From Planctomycetaceae bacterium (GTDB lineage Bacteria; Planctomycetota; Planctomycetia; Pirellulales; Thermoguttaceae), in assembly GCA_031259095.1 (NCBI GenBank), contig JAIRLW010000439.1, forward strand, positions 1 through 5,534: a DNA stretch of 5,534 nt, given 5' to 3'. This document shows, piece after piece, positions 1-5,311 of this stretch. The number at the start of each line of letters is the position of its first letter. Positions within the stretch are counted from its first letter, which is position 1. Position numbers and translations under genes: made by a program. Under the pieces are notes generated by a model. That model worked only from the letters and a program-made list of their open reading frames with translations, searched no databases and was not told the origin of the DNA.

Positions 1-194
1 ATACCGCCGGGTTTAACAAGAAATTTGTTGCAGAAAATGATCAAGTAAACAATAATGGAGTAAACAATACGGAACTTCCTCCGTCAACAATAACTCCAAC
101 CGGTAAAGATACGCCTGACACCTTGCCTCAATTCACGAAAAAAACATACCAAGAATTAGAGCAAGAATTCAATGACTATCTGCAAAATCACTAA
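1..194 (+). CDS. 3' end of an unrecognised protein gene (5'-truncated by window edge)
   Basis: An open frame reads from base 3 to a TAA at 192-194 and gives about 63 C-terminal residues. The first part is low in complexity and rich in Asn, Thr, Pro and Val (segments such as VNNNGVNNTE and PPSTITPTGKDTPDTLP), like a flexible linker. The last 20 residues (FTKKTYQELEQEFNDYLQNH) look like a charged amphipathic helix. I do not recognise a family, and the functional part must lie upstream of the window. The gene converges with the DUF1810 gene, with only 17 bases between the two stop codons and no clear hairpin terminator there. The reading frame is well supported because no other plus-strand frame is as open; function is unknown. 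Confidence 0.6.
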   Translation, partial: TAGFNKKFVAENDQVNNNGVNNTELPPSTITPTGKDTPDTLPQFTKKTYQELEQEFNDYLQNH

Positions 195-211
195 AACCAA
201 TAGAATATTAA

Positions 212-631
212 TTACAAATTTAATAGTTGTATCGTTTTTTGGTCAGGTTTTCCGTTGAAAAATTTATCTAAAACCGCTTGAAAAACAGGGTTTGTTGGTT
301 CGACCAACGAAAACAACGTTATTGAAGATTGTAATTTCATATCATCGGGACTTCCAAAAATCTGATGAGCGTTATTAGTGGGAAGTTGTAACAACACTTC
401 TGAAATTTCGACAAGACGAGTTCCTAATATTTTGTGTTGAAAATATGCGGTTGCTTCGTCAAGATCACGGATTGCGTAGAAACGTGATGTTTCACTAAAT
501 CCCAAACCGGCAATTTGCGGAAAAATATACCACATCCAATGACTTTGTTTTCTACCGTTTTTGATTTCCGACAACGCCCGCTGATAATCAATGCGTTGCG
601 GTTCGATAAACCGTTCTAAATTATCGTGCAT
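212..631 (-). CDS. DUF1810 family protein
   Basis: This 139-residue protein is full length for the DUF1810 family (PF08837), which is usually about 140 residues. Family hallmarks are visible in order: an N-terminal helix starting DNLERFIEPQ, the S-H-W-M-W block at residues 30-34, FPQIAGLG at 37-44, YAIRDLDEA at 52-60, the LG-x-RL segment near 69-73, and FGSPDDMKLQSSITLF at 92-107. It has no signal peptide or membrane segment, so it should be cytoplasmic. The family has no established biochemical role that I can state; some databases label members 'calpastatin-like', which should not be trusted. The ATG start is supported by a good ribosome site on the minus strand (GGAAG, about four bases upstream). 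That site and any promoter lie in or against the end of the transposase remnant. The gene converges with the partial gene at 1-194. Confidence 0.9.
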   Translation of the reverse strand: MHDNLERFIEPQRIDYQRALSEIKNGRKQSHWMWYIFPQIAGLGFSETSRFYAIRDLDEATAYFQHKILGTRLVEISEVLLQLPTNNAHQIFGSPDDMKLQSSITLFSLVEPTNPVFQAVLDKFFNGKPDQKTIQLLNL

Positions 632-666
632 TTTCTTCCTTTCATTTTTTTCGACTGAAATCGGCA

Positions 667-1165
667 GAAATCAATTAACTCGATTTTGTGCCAACCGCGA
701 TACGCATGAATCTTCCCTTTCACTTTGATCTGTTCGCCATAATAATTGATGATTGTAGATTGATGATTGCAAAATAATTTGCTCTAACATGTTCTTAAAA
801 AGTTGCGGGTACTTGCGTCCGATATTCGTGAGATGGTAGAATGCCCGTTGAAAGTGGGTACTCAATCCAGCGGCTTGAATCCGTTTCGTAATCGTTCGAC
901 GTTTGGCAATCGCCAACAGGATACCAACAACCAACACGCCAAACCACGAGGCGGTTCGACAGATTAAAACGCTGCCTAATCCTGTCATAATTTGTTGAAA
1001 CAACAAAAGGGGAGCAGATGTTTTAACTTGCCCTTTAAGTTGAGGGCATTGTTTGAATTTCCGTTGACGTTGTTTACGGCAACAAGGATTTTGTTGTTGA
1101 ATACGTTTTTTGCGAACAGAACGATGGGAATTTTGACGTTTACGCCGGCGTTTTGTATTTTCCAT
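667..1165 (-). pseudogene. Truncated, frameshifted transposase remnant (DDE superfamily, IS4/IS701-like)
   Basis: The minus-strand frame starting at the ATG at 1165 encodes a very basic N-terminus (residues 1-40, many Arg, Lys and Gln) and then a block at 60-130 with the sequence MTGLGSVLICRTASWFGVLV, LLAIAKRRTITKRIQAAGL and FQRAFYHLTNIGRKYPQLF. I recognise this layout from the N-terminal part of planctomycete DDE transposases; that is recall, not a search. After about residue 130 the frame degrades. A neighbouring frame at 741-667 gives a more protein-like segment, YGEQIKVKGKIHAYRGWHK, with no stop, which suggests a frameshift between about 740 and 780. The whole remnant is about 165 residues, against roughly 400 for a full transposase, so the catalytic DDE domain is mostly missing. 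An ATG at 1177 is possible, but the one at 1165 has AGG closer to the usual distance. I found no convincing terminal inverted repeats. Confidence 0.6.
745..769. repeat. Short direct repeat with 14-base period inside the transposase remnant
   Basis: The 11-mer ATTGATGATTG occurs at 745-755 and again at 759-769, so the two copies are offset by 14 bases. It lies where the transposase reading frame is lost. A 14-base duplication would change the frame, but removing one copy does not by itself restore the frame of the downstream YGEQIKVK segment, so at least one more indel is needed. Confidence 0.6.
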
Positions 1166-1342
1166 GGGTTGCCTCATGCGTTAAAACGGGATTAGTTATT
1201 GGAAAAACAATATCAAGTTTATATCATGAGGAACGACCGCACGTAAAGAGCAAAATACGTAATCAATTTTTAGGAAAGGGCAGATAATACAAAGAAAAAA
1301 TCAATTCAAATTTAATTGCGTCAAGTAAAATATAAATTTTTG
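1166..1342. other. Gene-free AT-rich spacer upstream of the transposase remnant
   Basis: Apart from the first few codons of the alternative transposase start, I see no gene, RNA or clear promoter here. The plus-strand frame crossing 992-1195 is a shadow of the transposase remnant. The spacer may include the outer end of the original insertion sequence, but I could not pair its sequence with an inverted repeat on the other side of the remnant. Confidence 0.5.
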
Positions 1343-1363
1343 GTAATATATCAGTGGAATTTT
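1343..1363 (-). repeat. Motif copy A: left end of palindromic element
   Basis: Read on the minus strand, this 21-base site contains AAAATTCCACTGA, then T, then ATATTAC. It matches copy C at 4488-4508 at 20 of 21 positions and copy B at 1611-1631 with one-base slippage. It is oriented toward the transposase remnant. Confidence 0.8.
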
Positions 1364-1400
1364 TGTTTTTTATATTAGCCTCGATAGGGGCGTCAATATT

Positions 1401-1458
1401 ATAGCCCGCCCCAACGGGGTGGGTTAAGTTCCCCAAAAAACCAACGCCCTGAAAGGGC
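1401..1458 (+). repeat. Left hairpin arm of palindromic element
   Basis: Two stems are visible. The first pairs 1405-1412 (CCCGCCCC) with 1416-1423 (GGGGTGGG) across an AAC triloop: eight pairs, one of them G-T. The second is GCCCT-GAA-AGGGC at 1446-1458. Similar GCCCTTTCAGGGC/CCCAACGGG-type units are common intergenic repeats in several bacterial phyla; this is general recall, not a search. Confidence 0.8.
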
Positions 1459-1500
1459 AGCGAGAATATGATTAAATGACGAACCGTTTATAATCCTGAC

Positions 1501-1557
1501 GCCCTTTCAGGGCTTTGGGGTGTGATGGTCGGAACCTATCCCGTTGGGGTAGGCTAT
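1501..1557 (-). repeat. Right hairpin arm of palindromic element
   Basis: This is the inverted partner of 1401-1458. It contains GCCCT-TTC-AGGGC at 1501-1513 and an eight-pair stem at 1535-1553 (CCTATCCC, GTT loop, GGGGTAGG; one T-G pair). The end GGCTAT at 1552-1557 mirrors ATAGCC at 1401-1406. The C-G pair at 1407/1421 of the left stem is replaced here by an A-T type pair, so the pairing is kept although the sequence has changed. Confidence 0.8.
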
Positions 1558-1610
1558 TCAGTAAAAAATCCTATTGCCCTTTCAGGATAAATACTTTTTT
1601 AACCTCAAAC

Positions 1611-1631
1611 AATAATTCCACTGATATTTAC
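1611..1631 (+). repeat. Motif copy B: right end of palindromic element
   Basis: This site contains AATTCCACTGATAT followed by TTAC. It ends 46 bases before the ATG of the heparinase-like gene and points toward it. The bases just before it (CAAACAATAATTCC) also resemble the flank of copy A, which extends the inverted end slightly inward. Confidence 0.75.
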
Positions 1632-1664
1632 TTAAACGGTTTCTTTTTTATTATTTTAATTATT

Positions 1665-1669
1665 GGGAG
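1665..1669 (+). promoter_or_regulatory. Ribosome binding site deciding the heparinase-like start
   Basis: GGGAG sits eight bases before the ATG at 1678. The frame can be extended back to a TTG at 1663, but that codon overlaps this site and has no Shine-Dalgarno sequence of its own. The ATG also gives a classic signal peptide, so it is preferred. Confidence 0.7.
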
Positions 1670-1677
1670 TTTTTACT

Positions 1678-4119
1678 ATGAAAAATTCGGTATTTCAATT
1701 TTCGGCGGTTGTTTTTTTGACGGTGATTGGTTTGGTCTGTGGATGGACATTTGCTCAGGATATGACAGCAAGTGAAAAACAAAAACGCGTACCCAGTTCC
1801 CGTGTTAAGAAAATTTTAGAACGCAGCCAAATTCTTACCACTAATGTTATTAGTGTTTCCAAAGGAACCAAAGGAGTTGGAGCTCCGATTGCAGAACGAG
1901 AACTATGGAACGCCATTGCTATATCTCCCGCTTTCAAAAGAGTTATCGCAGAAGCAGAAAAATTACAAAAAGAACGCATCCCCGAACCAACAGAAGATGA
2001 TTACATGCGTTTTTATGAGACAAGAACAAAATCCTTTAACGAAATTAACCGTGATTACGAAAATAAATTCAACCAACGCCGTCATCGTTTATTTCAGTTG
2101 GTGTTGGCGGAATGTTTTGAGAATAAAGGGCGTTTTATTCGTGATATTGAAGAAACAATTTTGGCTGTCTGCATGGAACCCAATTGGACAACTCCATGGA
2201 ATGACAGCGAGGCAAAAAAATTCAAAGGAGAATCTCAGGCAATTGATTTTCAAATCGCTCGAACTGCCTGGAATTTGGCAACAGTTCATTATTGGCTTCA
2301 AAAAAAACTTTCAGGAAATACACGTGATTTAATTCATGATTCAATTCGGGCGCGAGTGTTTAATGTATTTGAAGAAGCGGTGTTGACAGATAATTATAGT
2401 TTGATTAACTGGGCGGACGAAACAAATCACCTTAATGCAATGGGTCATGCAGCGGTGGTTGGGTCGGCATTGGCATTGATTGATTCGGCAGAACTTCGAG
2501 CAAAATATGTTGCGTCTGCAGAAATAAATGTCGAAAAATTTCTCCAAATTTTTACACGGGACGGTTATTTTCCAGATGGTATGTGGGCATGGAATGAAGG
2601 TTACGGAGCGTTTCTCCTTCTTGCTGAAATATTATATCAGGCAACCGGAGGACGAATTGATATGTTCAAACGCCCCAATATTAAAGAAACCGCTCTTTAT
2701 GGTGCGCGAATGGAAATCACACAAGGTGTTTACGAATCGTTTGGTAATTCTCGGCGCGGTGATCGTCCGGTGTTGTTCCCGACGGCGTTTATCAGCAAAC
2801 GTTTTCAAATGGGCTTGACTGAAATTGAAAATCGTGCTCCATTTTTTGGAATTGGACCTGGGGCTCTTTATATGGTTGGGATTTATTGTTTTCCCAATTC
2901 GGCAACAAACCAAAAAGGTCTTGCTTCCGGTAAGGAAGTTCCTCCGTTGGAGACATTTCGGAGCGAATTTCCGCTCAATGGTGTTATGATTCTGCGAACC
3001 GGAAAAAATGAATCAAACCAAATTGGTGTTCAGTTAAAAGGCGGAAACAACAATGAACGAAATAATCACAGTGATGTTGGAACTTATATTGTTGCTATAA
3101 ACGGCGGAACACCGCTTTGTGATATTGGTCCCAGATACAATAGGCATGGATTGGTGATTAACGATATTATGAAAAGTAATCTGGTAAACTCATTTGGGCA
3201 TCCGGTTCCGAGAATCAACGAACATCTTCAGAAAAATGGTAAAGGAACGGTTACTCCTTTGTTGTTGCGTGAATACACTGATGAAAGGGATACTCTTAAA
3301 TTTGATCTTCAATATGTTTATGAATGGAATGATCCCAAAGAGGTTAAGGAATTTACGAGAACATTCATTTTTGACCGAACCGGTAAAGACTCGGATTCTT
3401 CCGGTAAAGCGATGTTGTCGGTGGTTGATTATTTTCGGGGGCGAAAACCGATAGTTTTTGAGAATTGTCTAATTACGTTTGGTCCGTTCAAGATGTTGAC
3501 GGAAGACGCAGAATCACCGACACGCGAGTTGATTGTTGGCGAGGGCAGGCAAGCTCTTCATATTATGGTGAGCAACGAGGTTATCGAGATTGACAAGGCA
3601 ACAAATAAATTTGTCAAACGGGCTAAACCAATGATTTTTGAAGCTGGGGCGTTGGACGAACCGATTCCGCAAATAACAAATATTCCGTTTCGGTTAAGTT
3701 TTGGTTTTGACACACCGGTTGATGAAGTAACCATGAGAATCAAAATCCGTCCTGCTGCTCCGACTAAACGAAATCTTGCTAAAAATTCACCCGGAACGGC
3801 TGACCGGATTTATACATCGCCGATTGACGATCAGGAATTGGTGGAAGACGTTAAAAAACCGGAACCGGAAAACGATCCAACTTCCGGCAACGAAGAAACA
3901 ACCGATGATCCGATAACAGCAGCACTTCTCAAAAAATATGGTGCGCTTATTGACGAATTTATCAAAAAGTCGCCGGTTCCAATAGAAATGCTCAAAGCGT
4001 TGTCGGATGAAGAACTCAAAACTCAATTCCGCCGTATCAAACAAACGAACCCCATGCTCAAAAGTATTCCCGATGAACAAGATGACGCTATTATCAAAAT
4101 GTTACGGAGTAAAATATAA
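1678..4119 (+). CDS. Secreted heparinase II/III-family protein (polysaccharide lyase-like)
   Basis: This 813-residue protein starts with a Sec-type signal peptide (MKN, then a hydrophobic stretch, likely cut after T-F-A at 26), so it should act outside the cytoplasm. There is no lipobox, since Cys21 follows L-V. Residues of about 95-390 look like the alpha/alpha-toroid domain of heparinase II/III lyases: TNHLNAMGHAAVVGSALAL at 249-267, with His257 a candidate catalytic residue, and FPDGMWAWNEGYGAFLLLAE near 298-317, with Tyr309 a possible catalytic Tyr. Residues of about 430-690 match the C-terminal beta-sandwich (PF07940): GVMILRTG at 435-442, GGNNNERNNHSDVGTY around 455-470, PLCDIGPRYN near 479-488 and NSFGHPVP near 504-511. 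His464, Asp482 and His508 resemble the metal-binding His/Asp/His set of Pedobacter heparinase II; the 18-residue spacing from His to Asp is the same. Asn462 stands where the family's first motif His is expected. From about 692 on there is an acidic linker and a charged helical tail with no family match. The substrate is not predictable beyond an acidic polysaccharide, and activity is uncertain. Confidence 0.87.
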   Translation: MKNSVFQFSAVVFLTVIGLVCGWTFAQDMTASEKQKRVPSSRVKKILERSQILTTNVISVSKGTKGVGAPIAERELWNAIAISPAFKRVIAEAEKLQKERIPEPTEDDYMRFYETRTKSFNEINRDYENKFNQRRHRLFQLVLAECFENKGRFIRDIEETILAVCMEPNWTTPWNDSEAKKFKGESQAIDFQIARTAWNLATVHYWLQKKLSGNTRDLIHDSIRARVFNVFEEAVLTDNYSLINWADETNHLNAMGHAAVVGSALALIDSAELRAKYVASAEINVEKFLQIFTRDGYFPDGMWAWNEGYGAFLLLAEILYQATGGRIDMFKRPNIKETALYGARMEITQGVYESFGNSRRGDRPVLFPTAFISKRFQMGLTEIENRAPFFGIGPGALYMVGIYCFPNSATNQKGLASGKEVPPLETFRSEFPLNGVMILRTGKNESNQIGVQLKGGNNNERNNHSDVGTYIVAINGGTPLCDIGPRYNRHGLVINDIMKSNLVNSFGHPVPRINEHLQKNGKGTVTPLLLREYTDERDTLKFDLQYVYEWNDPKEVKEFTRTFIFDRTGKDSDSSGKAMLSVVDYFRGRKPIVFENCLITFGPFKMLTEDAESPTRELIVGEGRQALHIMVSNEVIEIDKATNKFVKRAKPMIFEAGALDEPIPQITNIPFRLSFGFDTPVDEVTMRIKIRPAAPTKRNLAKNSPGTADRIYTSPIDDQELVEDVKKPEPENDPTSGNEETTDDPITAALLKKYGALIDEFIKKSPVPIEMLKALSDEELKTQFRRIKQTNPMLKSIPDEQDDAIIKMLRSKI

Positions 4120-4225
4120 AAACCATAACGTCTTAATTGTTGGGTTGTTGCCGTTTATTTTATACTGTATTCTGTAATAAAAAGGTCTTTTTGGGGGTTA
4201 ACTATTCTGTTTTGTTAGGGGCAAA

Positions 4226-4471
4226 ATGTTGGTAGAAAATGATCAATTAGTTGCAAGTAATCCCAATGCGACAACGATTTATATGATTTTGGACAATGCC
4301 AGTAATCCTTTTGGGCAGGGCAATCCTTATGCAGGATTATCTATTACCTTGCGTGGTATTTGTTATCTTGATATTGCCATTAATGATTATTATTCATCAG
4401 CAATAGGATCACTTTTTTCAGCTGCTAGAGCCAGAAATTGGCTCTACGAAAAACAAGGTTGCAGAAAATAA
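4226..4471 (+). CDS. Small hypothetical protein, possibly a TPR fragment
   Basis: This 81-residue ORF starts at an ATG preceded by AGGGG at 4217-4221, only four bases away. I do not recognise it with confidence. Residues of about 35-75 (GLSITLRGICYLDI, NDYYSSAIGSLFSAARAR, LYEKQG) resemble a single tetratricopeptide unit with a two- to three-residue insertion (compare the common pattern RGICYL-x-DY-x-AI). The N-terminal 30 residues are Asn-rich and lack a signal peptide. A lone TPR unit would be an unusual stable protein, so this may be a fragment of a decayed longer gene or a chance ORF. It lies 106 bases after the heparinase-like gene and 46 bases before the sugar transferase, on the same strand. 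Confidence 0.4.
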   Translation: MLVENDQLVASNPNATTIYMILDNASNPFGQGNPYAGLSITLRGICYLDIAINDYYSSAIGSLFSAARARNWLYEKQGCRK

Positions 4472-4487
4472 ACACAAAATCATTGAG

Positions 4488-4508
4488 AAAATTCCACTGA
4501 AATATTAC
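4488..4508 (+). repeat. Motif copy C: solitary copy next to sugar transferase start
   Basis: This site reads AAAATTCCACTGA, then A, then ATATTAC. It differs from copy A (1343-1363, minus strand) at one of 21 bases. It ends nine bases before the ATG at 4518, where a Shine-Dalgarno sequence would be expected. No GC-rich hairpins of the 1343-1631 element accompany it. Confidence 0.7.
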
Positions 4509-4517
4509 AAAAAAACA

Positions 4518-5216
4518 ATGATCTCGTTAAAACCAAACCAACCGACTATTTCAAAATATTATCGTATTAAGTGGTATGTTGATGTTGCCGTGATGATTAT
4601 TACTCTTCCGGTAATTGGTTCGACAATACTTTTATTTATGTTCCTAACGTGGTTGACTTCGAAAGGACCGGTGATCTACACGCAAATTCGTTGCGGACAA
4701 GACGGTAAGGAATTTAAAATGTACAAAATTCGCTCGATGGTTGCGGATGCTGAATCCGGTAGCGGAGCGGTGTGGGCGGAACGTAAAGACCCGCGAATTA
4801 CGGTGGTTGGTCGGATAATGCGTCGCTTGCATATTGACGAACTGCCACAAATTTACAACGTTTGGCGAGGTGAAATGACGGTAATCGGTCCCAGACCGGA
4901 ACGCCCGGAATTTGTCGAAAAACTCAAAAACGAAATACCTTGTTACGAATCTCGAATGTTGGTCTTGCCTGGTATGACCGGTTATGCCCAATTGAATTTG
5001 CCGTCAGATTCCGGTTTGGAAGATGTTCGAAAGAAATTAGTTCTTGATCTTGAATATATTGAATGGGTAACATTTTGGTTTGACATGCGAATTTTAATGG
5101 GAACAGCATTAAAATTTATCCGGTTCAAGTATTTTGATCATTTACCGCTTAAATGTTGCGGAATTTTCCGAAAGCCGGAAGATTCGACATGGGCAGAAAA
5201 AATCGGACTTGATTGA
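4518..5216 (+). CDS. Initiating sugar-phosphate transferase (undecaprenyl-phosphate, PglC/WbaP superfamily)
   Basis: This 232-residue protein is a small monotopic phosphoglycosyl transferase (bacterial sugar transferase, PF02397). The family moves a sugar-1-phosphate from a nucleotide sugar to undecaprenyl phosphate at the inner membrane and so starts capsule, exopolysaccharide or O-antigen units. The visible order is a membrane segment at about 19-46 with a Leu-Pro break at 30-31, typical of the re-entrant helix; GPVIYTQIRCGQDGKEFKMYKIRSM at 50-74 in family style; DPRITVVGRIMRR at 91-103; the Asp107-Glu108 catalytic dyad in HIDELPQ; GEMTVIGPRPERPEF at 118-132; and PGMTGYAQL at 151-159. The C-terminus DLEYIEWVTFWFDMRIL is also usual. 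All key motifs are intact, so it is likely active; the sugar cannot be read from the sequence. The length is that of minimal PglC-type members, without the N-terminal membrane domain of WbaP. The start has no Shine-Dalgarno site. No other glycosyltransferases are in the window. Confidence 0.93.
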   Translation: MISLKPNQPTISKYYRIKWYVDVAVMIITLPVIGSTILLFMFLTWLTSKGPVIYTQIRCGQDGKEFKMYKIRSMVADAESGSGAVWAERKDPRITVVGRIMRRLHIDELPQIYNVWRGEMTVIGPRPERPEFVEKLKNEIPCYESRMLVLPGMTGYAQLNLPSDSGLEDVRKKLVLDLEYIEWVTFWFDMRILMGTALKFIRFKYFDHLPLKCCGIFRKPEDSTWAEKIGLD

Positions 5217-5244
5217 AAAGACCCATATACTTTGCAATCAAGTA

Positions 5245-5253
5245 TGGTATAAT
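5245..5253 (+). promoter_or_regulatory. Candidate extended -10 promoter for the RpiB-like gene
   Basis: TGGTATAAT matches an extended -10 element (TGnTATAAT) in the gap between the sugar transferase and the RpiB-like gene. The region 17 bases upstream (ATATAC) is not a good -35, as is common for extended -10 promoters. The pair ATACTT/AAGTAT, separated by seven bases, lies just upstream and partly overlaps it. A start near 5260 would leave a leader of about 50 bases. Confidence 0.4.
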
Positions 5254-5267
5254 CTGGCGTTTTGTAC

Positions 5268-5280
5268 AGGTATTTTACCT
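5268..5280. repeat. Short inverted repeat between promoter and RpiB-like start
   Basis: AGGTA-TTT-TACCT is a perfect five-base inverted repeat downstream of the candidate -10 and 31 bases before the ATG at 5312. Its place would suit an operator, but a repeat this short can arise by chance in AT-rich DNA. Confidence 0.25.
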
Positions 5281-5311
5281 TTGAACTATAAATATTAAAT
5301 CTTGACACACC

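Larger units (their letters stand above)
1343..1631. repeat. 289-base imperfect palindromic element with inverted ends and GC-rich hairpins (REP/MITE-like)
   Basis: The ends are inverted copies of one motif: 1343-1363 read on the minus strand and 1611-1631 on the plus strand share AATTCCACTGATAT followed by TTAC, with one base of slippage. Inside, the left arm (1401-1458) and the right arm (1501-1557) are imperfect inverted copies of each other. Each contains a stem around an AAC/GTT triloop and the hairpin GCCCTGAAAGGGC or its complement. A weaker outer pair lies at about 1379-1390 (CCT-CGAT-AGG) and 1568-1588 (ATCCT...AGGAT). The unique centre is about 42 bases (1459-1500). No transposase is inside, so it would be non-autonomous if mobile. 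A dispersed repeat family is the most likely nature. A structured RNA or a bidirectional terminator is possible, but there is no clean U-tract after the stems. Confidence 0.75.

Noticed and set aside
24..50. Similarity of AGAAAATGATCAA at 32-44 to the start of the small ORF at 4231-4243 (FVAENDQ against LVENDQ)
   Set aside because: The shared stretch is only 13 bases in AT-rich DNA and the flanks do not align, so chance is a sufficient explanation.
660..1300. Terminal inverted repeats of an insertion sequence around the transposase remnant
   Set aside because: I compared AT-rich segments on both sides by eye and found only short matches (AAATC/GATTT type) that are expected by chance.
1401..1557. 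CRISPR array
   Set aside because: The repeated units are inverted rather than direct, and there is no regular spacing of equal spacers and no cas gene.
1515..1775. Plus-strand ORF crossing the palindromic element into the lyase-like gene
   Set aside because: Its start lies in repeat hairpins and its second half overlaps the signal peptide region of the real gene in another frame; it has no ribosome site and no family resemblance.
3787..4080. Minus-strand ORFs within the lyase-like gene's C-terminal region
   Set aside because: They are Phe- and Arg-rich reverse translations of the real coding strand, without ribosome sites or recognisable domains.
4179..4192. AAAAAG-GT-CTTTTT as a terminator after the lyase-like gene
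   Set aside because: The loop of two bases is too small, the stem is nearly all A-T and no U-tract follows beyond the stem, so it is not a credible intrinsic terminator.
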